Shown: one piece after another, positions 12,493 through 23,567 of the stretch
Position numbering within the stretch: the stretch's first letter is position 1
How the letters are laid out: each line of letters opens with the position of its first letter
Origin: Blakeslea trispora
Lineage: Eukaryota > Mucoromycota > Mucoromycetes > Mucorales > Choanephoraceae
Direction of reading: 5' to 3'
Assembly: GCA_025331445.1 (NCBI GenBank)
Contig: JAIWNE010000046.1
Coordinates: 124,001 to 188,000 of the forward strand
DNA: 64,000 nucleotides
Made by a program: the position numbers and the translations under genes
Notes under the pieces: model-generated
Told to the model about the DNA's origin: nothing
Database searches by the model: none
The model's input: only the letters and a program-made list of their open reading frames with translations

Positions 12493-12974
12493 TTACCATC
12501 CATGATGAAGGCCTAATTTACAACGGTAATGTGTGATTTCGTAAGATGTGCAGACCCCAAGCAAAGCAGCCAAAGTGATATCAAAAAATATGATAAATGC
12601 TGATTTTATGTTTGTTCCTTGATGAAAATGCTTTGCGGCATAAAACATGCCTTGAACTAGACTCCATAAAATGGATAGCCAACACAAGGCATATCCAAAA
12701 TACAACAAGTCTTGATTTTCAAATGGTGAAACCTCATTAGCATACTAAAAAGAAAAAAAAAATAGAGAGAGAGAGAGAGAGAAAAAAAGAGATTAATGAA
12801 AACCTCATTGTATTATCTTTGATCATGAACTACCGCTGTTGCACCAGCCTGAAATCCAAACGCACTGATGGCTGCTATCAACTGCCATATTCTTATACAG
12901 CTGTAAACCCAACGTAGTCTGTGATTAAACGATGGATTGTGCTTCTCATTGAGTGTTTCTGAACTATTCAACAT
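12493..12974 (-). CDS. small multi-pass membrane protein, unknown family
   Basis: Two exons, 12974-12834 and 12744-12493, encode 130 residues. I see three hydrophobic segments: about residues 28-47 (IRIWQLIAAISAFGFQAG), about 57-81 (LYFGYALCWLSILWSLVQ) and about 91-115 (AFIIFFDITLAALLGVC). The N-terminus is polar and the short tail ends LGLHHGW. The intron has a canonical gt donor and a ttttag acceptor, and both exons stay open and in phase, which supports a real gene. It is convergent with DOT1 (248 bp between stops) and divergent from the phosphatase gene. The topology recalls small tetraspan or MARVEL-like proteins, but I cannot assign it. Confidence 0.7.
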
Positions 12975-13202
12975 TGTTCAAATGGTAGTGTACATTTGAA
13001 CGAAAAAGAAAAAAAGAAGAGAGAAATGCTGTTTGTGACATCTTCTCCTTAAATGCATTGATATCAAATAAAGGGGCGATGTCTACAGGGTTTGTTTAAA
13101 GAATGGTTCGGAATAAATTCATCCATGCTTCTCTGTCTCTCTTATTTATTTTTTCATTATTTTATTCTTCGAGCTTTCTCTTTTATTGTCTCTCGAACAG
13201 AA

Positions 13203-15277
13203 ATGACAAATGATTATACGCTTTTAAACAAAGAAGAAGAAGCTTCGAATAGATCAGAACAACCCAAGGTAATACTTTGATTTAAGAATAAGAAGAAAAT
13301 AGCCCTTTTTCTTGCATTAACTTTATTACTTAAAAAAGCGCTTGCTTTTGCATTATTTAAAAGTCTTGGTCATATTTGCTATTTGGACAAGTTTCTTTTT
13401 GGCTTTCTTATCTCTACAGAGAAAAAGTAAGGTGGATAAGCATGGTTGAAGCATTCAATTGAACTTATGACAATATGGGGAGGGAGCTTAGATCACGTAC
13501 CACATAATGTTATTTTAATGGTAAGTGATGGCTTTGGTCCTGCTTCTGAAACATTTGCGCGACAATACCATGCATGGAAAAACAATTTGCCAATGGACGC
13601 TGTCTTTCCTCTTGACAAAATCATTGTAGGCCAAAGTCGTACTCAAAGCAGCTCTAGTTTAGTCACAGACAGTGCTGCTGGTGCTACAGCATTTGCTTGT
13701 GGTATCAAGACATTCAATGGTGCGATAGGAGGTAGACTTCATGTCATCTATTCTTTGTTTTTTTTGTTATCAACGAGTCTTATCATTCTTTTAGTGGACT
13801 CAAAAGAAGCACCTTGTGGCACTGTTCTAGAATCTGCAAAGATTCATCGCAACATGAAAACTGGACTAGTCGTCAAGTCACGCGTGACACATGCTACACC
13901 AGCTTCTTTTTCGGCTCATGTCAATTGGAGAGATTGGGAAAATACGATCGCTGAGCAACAAATAGGTCACAATCCTCTCGGAAGAACCTTGGATCTCATG
14001 TTTGGAGGTGGTCTATGTGAATTCTTGAGCAATTACACTGAAGGCAGCTGTCGACAAGATAGCCGTGATCTATTGAAAGAAGCACAAGAACAGTTTGGAT
14101 GGCACTTGATTACTAGAAAAGAAGAATTGGATCAAATTCGCGGTAGAAAAGCAAAGTTGCCACTGATGGGTTTATTTGCTCCTCATGTAAGTTGTTAACA
14201 AAAAAAAGAAGAAAGGGATTAAAAGATTAATTCTTTCTTTTTTTCTAAACAAATATGATAGCATATGGATTATGCTTTGGATCGAGACCCTCAGGCTCAA
14301 CCTTCTTTAGTGGAAATGACAAAAAAAGCACTTGATGTTCTAAAAGATTCAAAAGATGGCTTTTTCTTGATGATTGAAGGCAGTCGAATCGATATGGCAG
14401 CCCATGTGTAAGTGATGACGACAAAGTAAGATCATTCATTTGTTGATTCGTTTCATCTCTTAAAAATAACAGGAATGATCCTGCTGCACATTATTACGAG
14501 ATACTTGAATATCAACAAACTGTAGCTGCAGTCATGAAATTTGTTTCACATCAACCCAACACAATCATGATCTCAGTCAGTGACCATGAAACAGGCGGAT
14601 TGACAGTAGGCCGTCAAGTGACAGAGTCTTATCCAGAATACGCCTGGTCTCCAGAGATCATTGATCGCGTCAAGAATTCGACCGAACAATTAAGTTTAGC
14701 TTGGGCCAAGGCTGTACAAAATAAAGCAGATACACCCGACTTCCTGAAACATGTCATTCTCGAGCAAGGATTGGGTATACAAGACACAACAACAAAAGAG
14801 CTCAATCGCTTGTGGGCATGGAAGGATTCTGGCAAGGGGCCCGAATATTTTGCGTTAGCATTATCAGATATTTTGAGTACAAGAGCACAGATTGGGGTAA
14901 GCAAAATAAAAAAGAAAAAAAAAAGGGAAGAGATGCTTTTTTTTTGACATTGTATTTCAAAAAAAAAAAAAAAAGTGGACAACCATGGGACATACAGCTG
15001 TAGATGTCAACTTATATGCATATGGTCATCAAGCAGATCGATTAAGAGGAAACCAAGAAAACACTGATATTGGTAAATTCATTGTAGATTATCTAAAGTT
15101 GGACTTGAAAGACATTACAAGAAAGCTAAACAGGTATAGCTTTGGATGATACAAATTTAGCATTGTTTATTCACATGTTTATCGTGTAGAGATAAGGCCT
15201 TTTTAAACAAGTTGGGAAAGATCAAAGACAAAATACTTTCTCAGGCATTTGAGTATCGGTTTTCTCCGATATTTTAG
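13203..15277 (+). CDS. PHO8: vacuolar-type alkaline phosphatase, type II membrane protein
   Basis: Eight exons: 13203-13268, 13339-13426, 13483-13731, 13795-14186, 14262-14407, 14473-14896, 14976-15133 and 15190-15277. They encode 536 residues. A short cytosolic tail is followed by one membrane anchor (about 24-48, LLLHYLKVLVIFAIWTSFF), then the alkaline phosphatase domain. Catalytic landmarks are VSDGFG, the nucleophile motif VTDSAAGATAFACG, EGSRID.AAH, SDHETGG and TTMGHTAVDV; all metal-binding Asp/His positions are present. Fungal Pho8 proteins are vacuolar phosphomonoesterases anchored this way. In the metal motif the usual DHAGH reads DMAAH, which keeps the D and the final H. The second intron (13427-13482, 56 nt) has a purine-rich acceptor, but it is the splice that joins anchor and catalytic frames. 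Confidence 0.93.
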
Positions 15278-18228
15278 ATGAAAGAGGGGGAGAGAGAAAA
15301 AAAGCTTATTTTTCATAGTAACACCATTGTTGATTACATAAGAAAAAAAACAAATTTCTCTCTTTTTTTTTCGTACTCCAATAACCTTAGTCTAGGGATC
15401 ATTGCTTATTTGTAACATTATTTTATAAAACCTTGTTGCTATATTTGACATCCGCTCTTAAGAAGCTTATGATAAAGAAATCTTCCCTACCTCATCCCCT
15501 TATTTTTGTTTGACTAGAGCACTAAAAGAAAATGAAAAAATAGCTAGAGTATTTTGATTTGCTATGCTAGACACATCTGAGCCTGTCATCTAATACGATT
15601 TGCTCAGTGATACAACTTGTCATCTTAAATGAGATAAAAAAATCAATCCACACTGACTTTAAAAGAATGCTTGCTTTAAGAATTGCATTTTTTCTTATTG
15701 ATGAAGCAAGTTTCAATTTACATACTCAAAGAAACCATGGCCGTTCATCAAAAAGACAAGCCTGCAAAGAGCACTGTACCAAGGTTTGCGAGAAACTGAA
15801 AGTTATGCCAAGGAGGAAGAGAATTCAAGGTGGTCAATCTCATACATAACACGGAGTCCGTCATGGTTTAGTCCTATCAGAAGAAATGTAATAGTAAATC
15901 CTATATTTACACAGTTAGCCACTCTCGTCAAGTGTATACATAATGCCGTTTTGTTACATATTAGCCCTGCAATCCTGACTTCACTGTATCTGAGGTTAGC
16001 ACTAAACTTTAGCTGGTCAACAATAGAAACTACAGCGTCTGATCTCAAAGGTAAACTGGAACTATATAATAACTCTGTCTCGCCACTTTAACAATGCTGA
16101 TCTTTCTGAATTAGCAAGAACACAAGACAACAAAGAGTCGAAACAGATATTCCAGAGCTCAGTTTTACAAATGACAGTTGTATCATTTATGGAACCCTTG
16201 GGCAGCTTTTGAGTTGTAAGGCAAAGATAAGAAGAAGGCGAGAACGGTACTTGATGAGAAGAAACACTTGCAACATAGTGAAACTTACTATGGCTCCCTG
16301 CTTTTCATATGGCATCTTTGATGCAATTTGCAATAAAAGAGGACCAATGGGTATAGCTATATGCCCAATTCAGTCTTTAGGTATTGTGTTTATTGATAAA
16401 CTTTGGTCCATAATCTGCCCCAAAATGAATGAAAGCATTCTAAGCAAGATGCCTGATGGTGGTATCGCTAAGTCCTGAAAGATCTCGCTTGTGCCTGAAT
16501 TTGACCAAAAGGCGTCAAAAGAACTTTTGATCGCATATCTTACCAGCGACCCAATACTGCGGCCAAAGTCTTCTTTGAACTTTCAAACTTCTTGACCTTT
16601 TTGAATAAGCCTTTGTCCACAATATTGCTGAGGATATTGCGAGCATAGCTTTGCTTTACACCTGTTGCCATTTCGGTCTATGGGCATGATAAGTTAGGCT
16701 ATGCGCAGTTTTTAGATACCACCTCAGAAAAATAGGTATGCGTTTTGTATTTTGTGAACGTATAGCTTTCGTTTTATTTATTTTGCATGTTTCAATATTA
16801 AAACGACAAGAGAATGTTCATGCAAATGAGCAGTTTTTCTTTTCTTTTTACTAAAGTGCTTGACAGACGTTTTTAAAGTCAGCGAGAATCAGTTTTCATC
16901 TCAGCACAAACTCATATTCAAAAAGCAGCAATAAAGGATACTGCTGTGGCCTTTTCTTGAGTCTTATCTGCTAGTTGAACATGTAAAAATGCAGTTTGTA
17001 TTAGACGTCAGCCAGAACTACCTGAAGGAATACCGAACATACATAGACATAATTAATAGAGGAAAAATGAATGCTATGTACTCCAGCTCATATTTGGAGG
17101 GAAAAAAAAATAAGCTTGTACATTTTTCTATTGCTGGGAGAAAAGTTCCTGATTTGCTTATTGGTTATTGCTTTTTATGAATTCTTAAACCGCTTCTTAT
17201 TAAAAGGCGAAAAATAAAAGGTTTTTAACCTGAAGTTGTTGGAAATGTCTAGTTTAAATTACTTTTGTTATATTTTGAAATCTAATCCCCTTGTTTTGAT
17301 TCATTTGCAGTAAAAAAATCACTTCCTCTCATGTAGAGATGTATGCATCTTTTTATAATAACTGAGCCCATCAATGTCATTCATCTTTTTTTTTTTTAGG
17401 TAACCACCATTTATTTTCAGAGTGAATGAATAAAATTTATTAACCGCACTGTATCAGGCTTTTTCTTTTTTGTCTCTTGATTGACAATAGAAAAAAAGCA
17501 AGAAAAGTCGGGACTAAACGAGTAAATACGGGAAATGACATTGTCCAGAATGTTACCAATTCACATTCACTGACACTAAGTATGCCCAATATGTATGTGT
17601 TACCGCGGGCATGACCTTCATAAAGTAAAGAAGGAAATGATACCAGTAAAACAAAAAAATGAACACCTGTTTTTTCTTCTTCTGCCTTTTCTGTCCCCCC
17701 CTTTTTTTTTCTTTTATTTTTACTCCACACAATACATATGTGTCAGTTTTTTCCTTTTTTTGAGCGCACGCGTCTTATATTCTATTTTGTCGGGAAAAGT
17801 AAAGAAAAACGGGCAGAAACTTTAATTCCTGAGAGACAGAGGAAGACATGTTCCTAAATAATTAAACAAGTATTATTCTCCATAAAGCAAATGTTCAGAG
17901 TTATGAGTGATGACAGCCAATTTGTTTATTCTTGAGCTTGAAAGAAACATGCTTTTTGAGAACCACTTGTGTGTTTATTTGCACAGACAGAAAAAAAAAG
18001 TTCTTCTTTCATCATTTTCACAAGAAAAAACGGAAATCCCTGAAACCAATTATGTAAGAAGCTTTAGCACCCTGTTGAAAAATTCAGTATTCTCACCTTT
18101 CATGACGGTACAAAATACTAGTCATGGCAAGCTCCTTTTTTAAACCAGTTTACATCTATCTCTTATCTTTTTTCTTTTTCTCTTCTATTTTCATATTTTT
18201 TTTAAAATTGTTTCACCTATTCATTATC
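15278..18228. other. decayed transposon-rich intergenic region
   Basis: Apart from the transposase fragment at 15607-15849 no functional frame is visible. Short open stretches on both strands (for example 16209-16478 plus; 15803-16048 minus) look like remnants of coding sequence broken by stops and frameshifts. On the minus strand, 16560-16690 reads as a short Lys-rich helical-looking peptide ending at a stop, of unknown origin. The part nearest 18229 is the pyrimidine-rich leader of the zinc-finger gene. Confidence 0.5.
15607..15849 (+). pseudogene. Tc1/mariner-type DDE transposase fragment
   Basis: The frame contains FLIDEASFNLHTQRNHGRSS at about 15691-15750. This resembles the second catalytic Asp segment of fungal Tc1-like DDE transposases (IDEAGFNLHxxRxxGRS type; known family pattern). 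Upstream residues do not extend the transposase convincingly, and downstream sequence leaves the frame within about 30 codons. I read it as a short relic without a complete catalytic triad. Terminal inverted repeats were not found. Confidence 0.6.
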
Positions 18229-19014
18229 ATGCAACGATCATTACGCCCTTATACATGCGACTTTTGTGAGAAATCTTTTGCCCGATTAGAACACAAAATA
18301 CGCCATGTAAGAACCCATACAGGCGAAAAGCCTCATGTATGTCCTTTTGAGTGCTGTTCCAAACGATTTTCTCGATCAGATGAATTGCGAAGACATATAA
18401 GAATCCATGGCTGTCATTACATGTTTCGAAGAAAATGGAACAACAGTAAGCAATCGTCAAGTCAGTCTGATGAAGAAGACATTTTGATGGACCAACACTG
18501 TTCTATTCTAAGACTTGGCTATACGGTTCAATCTTCACCAAAAACCCAGCAGCCTACTCCTTCACCTGTCTCGCTGACTCGTGAACGCCGAGTTTCATCA
18601 CCAGAATCCTCTCTTCATCATTGTATTGCTCAAAGCTGTTTCAAGTCTTTCTGGAGAATGGGCCAGCTTGTTCGACATATCAATACCTGTCACGGTATTC
18701 AGGTCTCTAAAGAAGAGGTGATGGATGAGTCAAAGATGTCTCGCCTACTTGCCTCATCTACTCGACAGAAAGAAGAGACCATACTAGAGGATCGGGACAA
18801 AGTAACAACTCATTTACATCCTGTCTTATCGCAACCACAACATCTGTTTCAAGATAAGGTGATTTTACCTTCTTGTAAGGATATATTGTCATCGTCTGGT
18901 TATCTTTTGCCTCCTCTTTCATTACCAGTGTTATCATCACCAGCTACAATGGGTATGAAAGCAATGGATTCCAACTATTCCTTACCGCCTTTTAAGGCCC
19001 TCTTTGCAAACTAA
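18229..19014 (+). CDS. C2H2 zinc-finger transcription factor, CreA/Mig1-like
   Basis: A single exon of 261 residues. Two tandem C2H2 fingers occupy residues 5-60: [20 protein letters not shown], linker THTGEKP, then a second finger with [19 protein letters not shown]. The arrangement and the helix residues RLEH and RSDELRR match the CreA/Mig1 glucose-repressor type of DNA-binding domain, which recognises GC-rich sites. A third, atypical finger (C-x4-C-x12-H-x4-H) lies around residues 125-150. The rest is Ser/Pro-rich and low complexity. An in-frame upstream ATG at 18124 would add 35 hydrophobic residues that translate the T-rich leader, so 18229 is preferred. Whether it mediates carbon repression cannot be told from sequence. 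Confidence 0.88.
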   Translation: MQRSLRPYTCDFCEKSFARLEHKIRHVRTHTGEKPHVCPFECCSKRFSRSDELRRHIRIHGCHYMFRRKWNNSKQSSSQSDEEDILMDQHCSILRLGYTVQSSPKTQQPTPSPVSLTRERRVSSPESSLHHCIAQSCFKSFWRMGQLVRHINTCHGIQVSKEEVMDESKMSRLLASSTRQKEETILEDRDKVTTHLHPVLSQPQHLFQDKVILPSCKDILSSSGYLLPPLSLPVLSSPATMGMKAMDSNYSLPPFKALFAN

Positions 19015-20857
19015 ATATTATGATCCCCCTCTCTATTTAACTTTCCAAGAAAATAAAATATGTACAGTTACCAATGATTCCTTCATAACCTATCATACAC
19101 TCTTTTTGTTTTGTTTTGTTTATTTACTTTTCTATCATATCGGTTGAGTTTTTAACATTTACAAAGTCTACTCTATTTTTTTTTTTTTTTTTTGGTAGAG
19201 TCATCCATTGAATCAATGAGAACGAACAAACCAATCTTCACAGCTAAAAAAAAGGAAAACTGGATATGACTGAAAAGTATAAGAATCCTATTGAGCAATA
19301 TGATTATTTTATTCCTAATAAATCCTCTTTGTTATCTAGCTATATTCTTACCGACTCATACATGCTATAAGCCTGCTGACAATACAATCGCTGTTCCCTC
19401 CTTGCTTCTTTTTCCCTTTATGTTACAGCATTGAATTTCATTATCTTCAAAATGCTCGATTTGTATTAGACTATTTTCTATTACTAGTGAAAGGTTATCA
19501 AAGATTTCAATACTAGCATATTTGTTATCATAATCCGTTCATTAAGAAATGAACATGATGGTGGAACCATTGCATATCATACAATTCACGTTACGCAGGC
19601 GGACAAGAATATTAAGCTCAAGTGCCACTGTGCTTCCACCACCCATTAGTCGGATTTCAAATCTCAATCGATCCCTTTTCCGTACCCAATCAATTTCTTT
19701 TTTTTCAACATCGCTTTGTCAAGCACATTAACGCAATTAAATATGGATCCTCATCATAATTTTCTATAACTAAATTGAAAGAAGGAATCTCTATGAAAAT
19801 TATGGCAAAAAGTCGACAGAACAAGAAAAAAATCCGTTGGCGATGTCTTGTTTAAAAAAATAGCAGATCTCAAAAAGCTTGCTACGTACAAAGTTTATTT
19901 CAATTTGAAGCAGAAAAAAAAAGGATAAACTCTACGCCTTCGCTCTCTATTTCATATAGGCGCGAAGTATAAGGAGACTGCTGAAGCAGCACTCTTTGAA
20001 CTAGATAGCTATCTCTCTCCATCTACATAAAAAAAAAGCAACTGAATGCATATAGCTTGTTTGAAAGGCAAAAAAGAAGAGCTCTCTCATGATGACATTT
20101 GTTTATCGAATTTAAATAGGTACCCGGTATGTCAAAGAAATTCCTCTATTTTTCTTGTGCTTATCTTTCAAACATGTCACCAATGTTATCTCTAGAGATC
20201 CAGTGATGTCAGTAAAATAAACACATGCTTGTTGATTGAATGATCTAAGGATGCTATCATTAGACTCTCTAGACATAAAGAGTCATGTTGATGGGATACA
20301 TGCTTTGTTTGTTGCATATGTGGCCTCTTATTTCTGGTCATTGTGAAATAATTCCTGTCCTCAGTTATTCAATTATGATAAGCCAAAGAAGTTCATTAAA
20401 AAAATCAAACCCGAAAAAAAATGAGTATAGCAACTCATTGTTTACTTTAATTTTCTCTCTTATTCGCGTAGATATTCTTTTTTTTTGGATTTAATAAATA
20501 ATGAGATAGGCAGAGATGTCTTGTTGGTGTAAGTAAACAAAAGGTAGAAACCAAACAAGAAAAAAAAAAGTGCTATCCAAACTTTCTCTAATACTCTATA
20601 AACATTCAGTATTCCGTTGATACACACTTTGCTGCTATACATATCCAGCTTTTTGATGCTGCCAATTTGACCTTATTTGACAGGTTCTTTGTCCTTGTTT
20701 TTTCTTTTGTTTTCCATGACTCAAAGCAAACATAATTATAATAAAAGTGTGTATATGGGAAAAAAAAGGACCATATTGCTTTGAAAAAGAAGAAGAAAAA
20801 AAGAGTATTATTTACATGGTTGACTATTGTGTATTTTGTATGCTTATTCTACGTAAA
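19015..20857. other. intergenic region without recognisable genes
   Basis: About 1.8 kb of AT-rich DNA. On the minus strand around 19560-19730 there is a short open stretch reading GGGSTVALELNILVRLRNVN, which looks like a coding relic, but I cannot place it. The end nearest 20857 is the 3' flank of the ribosomal protein gene. No tRNA or clear repeat was seen. Confidence 0.5.
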
Positions 20858-21391
20858 TTATTTTTGTTTTTGTTCGGCTTCCATCCTTGCTTGTAACTGA
20901 TCGTTCACTTCCTTTAATTTAGCTCTTTCCTCTTCAGGGGCTCTGACACGCCATCCCTTTAATTTACGACTAGCAGCCTTTGATCCTAACTTGCCTTGCT
21001 GTTGATCTAATTTGCACCATTCAGGCTCTTCGGGCCATTGAAAAGTTTCGTCCAGAGTCACAATGGCCTTCTTATAAGCTGCTTGTGATACTTCAACTTT
21101 GCCGTTACGTGCTTTTTTGTGGACAGTGGCATAGTTCATAGTGCGAACTTCTTGGACGTTGACGCCGTAAATGTTGGTCAAATAAGAATGAATGTCAAAT
21201 TTGTTGCAACTGGGTGGTACACGAAAGGCCACTTGGTTAGGTTGAAGATTAGGTGCTCGCACCATTTTGAATACGATGTTGGGTAAATACACATTTTCTA
21301 TTCAATCATTAGCTAAATCACCTCATGACTATCTTTGTTTTTTCCAAAGACTATCCAACTTACTTAAACCTTGACGGAAAGTGGAAGCCAT
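20858..21391 (-). CDS. mitochondrial large-subunit ribosomal protein uL23m
   Basis: Two exons, 21391-21364 (28 nt) and 21297-20858, encode 155 residues. The core MVRAPNLQPNQVAFRVPPSC, then KFDIHSYLTNIYGVNVQEVR and ...KKAIVTL, is the uL23 fold as found in fungal mitochondrial L23 (MRPL23/Mrp20 type). The C-terminal extension is charged and coiled (RAPEEERAKLKEVNDQLQ). uL23 sits at the polypeptide exit tunnel of the mitoribosome. The first exon supplies only MASTFRQGL plus one base; its gtaagt donor and the attag acceptor join in phase. The gene is head-to-head with the TPC-type carrier at 22032. Confidence 0.9.
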
Positions 21392-22031
21392 TCTTGACAA
21401 TCTGCTCTCTAGCCTAAACAATAAAATATAAAAAAAAAGTCCTAAAGAAAGGTAGGGGGTAAAGAAGATGAGTTCGGGTTTAAACTCCGTTATAGGATTT
21501 GCAACAAGTCACGAAAAGCCTCTGAAAAGCAAGAGCATTTCAATTGGTGGTTTTTCTTGAAGCAGAAAAAAAAAAGGACCTTTGCTTATGCAACATAATG
21601 ATGATTCTTTATATGGAAAAAGAGAAAGGAAGATATATCTATGCTAATGATGATCGTTTTATTCTTTTACTGTATGTAGCATGATACTTGTAGGGCATTA
21701 TCTTTTTTTCTTCTTTAACTCATCATTTGCTTTCATGGCAGCGCAAGATAATTGTTTGAATTTTTGGGTTTTTTGTATGCACAAACACTTTTCGCTTTAT
21801 GCGTGGTTTTATGTTGAATGAATGAAGAAGGTGTCAGTTTGTTTGGCTGTGTCATGATTAGAGACATTGAATGAGGGTATAGTGAGATTCCAAAAAATGT
21901 GCGCACTTGACGTTTATAGCTTATGCACCAAACTTTTTGAAAGTGCGCAAATAATTTTTCCGTTTGGTGTATTTGACTTTTTTTTTTTTTTTTTTTTTTA
22001 CACCTTTTTTTTTGTTTGTTATTCTTATATC

Positions 22032-23309
22032 ATGCCCTCACATATTACCTCATCGAAATTAAGTGCAAACGAAACAGCTTTATGTGGCGGTTTTGCAGGC
22101 TTAACGACAAGGTAGTTTAATAGCCCCAGTTTGAAAGAAAGAGAGAGAGAGTTAAACACAAGTCTATAGATTTGCCATATCCCCATTGGATGTTGTCAAG
22201 ATCAGACTTCAAGTCCAACCAGAACCTTATACCATAAAAAGACTACTCTCTAGTCAAGTCAGCCAGGCCAATATAAAATATTCAGGCATAATACAGGCCT
22301 TCAAGACAATTGTGGCAGAAGAAGGAGTCAAAGTAAGAACGACTAGTTTTATCCACCATCAAACTAAACATATACTACTCAAAAGGGGTTATTTAAAGGA
22401 AATGTAGCTGCAGAATGGCTTTATGTAACCTATGGTGCTTCTCAGTTTTATGCTTATTATTACTTGGATCAATTTATGAAAAAGGTAAAAAAAAAAAAAT
22501 GGCATAGAAAGACATTTTAAACTCAGCCTAGTATTTAGCAAGATACATTACCACCTACTTTTAAACCTTTTCTATCTGGCATGCTTGCTGGTAGTTTTGC
22601 TACAGCCACCACCTATCCTTTTGACCTCTTAAGAACTCGGTTTGCTATTCAGGGAGAGACAAAGGTAATATAAGAGATACATAAATGAGATAAGGACTAA
22701 AGTGTCTTTTTCAGGTGTACAACAGTATCACTCATGCAGTGCTTGACATTCATGAAAAGGAGGGTATTCGAGGATTCTATCGGGGACTGGGTTCTTCTAT
22801 TACACAGATTATGCCATATATGGGCCTTATGTTCTTTAGTTATGAAGGGTTATGCTCTATTGTTCAATCGCTCAAGGTAAAAGCTGGTTATATATGGGTG
22901 GGAATGTATTCATAGATGAAGGATTTAGGACAAACAAGTGATTCCAGAAGATTACAAGCGTACCAGTGATATGGCTTGTGGTTCATTAGCAGGCATTATC
23001 AGTAAGACAGGTGTCTTTCCTTTGGATGTAGTCAGAAAGCGATTACAGGTACAAGGACCTCATCTATCAGAATATGTGGTCTCTAGTATTCCTAGTTACA
23101 GTCGAGAAAATTCAGTGATTGGATGCATACGAAAGATGATAGCTACAGAGGGTGTCTTTTCTCTCTATAAAGGTCTTGTTCCTGGTCTACTCAAGGCAGG
23201 TCCTTCAGGGGCTGTCTACTTTTTGATGTTTGAATTAGCCAAGGATGGCATCACTTTGCTCAAAGAATCAGGCGTTAAAATCATACCTGACACACTCATT
23301 TACAATTAG
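22032..23309 (+). CDS. TPC1: mitochondrial carrier family, thiamine pyrophosphate carrier type
   Basis: Six exons (22032-22111, 22170-22332, 22386-22484, 22539-22664, 22715-22876, 22929-23309) encode 336 residues. Three SLC25 repeats are visible by their signatures [24 protein letters not shown] and [12 protein letters not shown], each starting an odd-numbered helix, with [15 protein letters not shown] and [10 protein letters not shown] after the even matrix helices. The N-terminus ([17 protein letters not shown]) and the overall sequence most resemble yeast Tpc1/human SLC25A19, inner-membrane carriers that import thiamine pyrophosphate. Substrate assignment rests on family resemblance only. 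PIG-S follows 258 bp downstream on the same strand. Confidence 0.85.
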
Positions 23310-23567
23310 ATGCTTTTCTTTTTTTTTCTTCTTATATACCCCCCCTCCTTCACTTTTCTTTTTCTCTTCTGCTGTTGTTGTATATTCACATATATACATA
23401 CAGATAATAAAGTATACTTGTTCATGTCTTATTTCATATAAAGGAACTTGGATTCCTCAAGCATAAGCAATTTTGAAATATTCATTTCCCGCATTGATAC
23501 ATTTGCAGAGTACTGCTATCGTCTCCCTCTCCTTTCTCTCTTTTCTTTGAAACTCAAGCTAGCAAAG

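Noticed and set aside
13427..13451. Apparent frameshift between the PHO8 membrane anchor and its catalytic domain
   Set aside because: A 56-nt intron from 13427 to 13482 restores the frame with a gtaagg donor, so no sequence error is needed.
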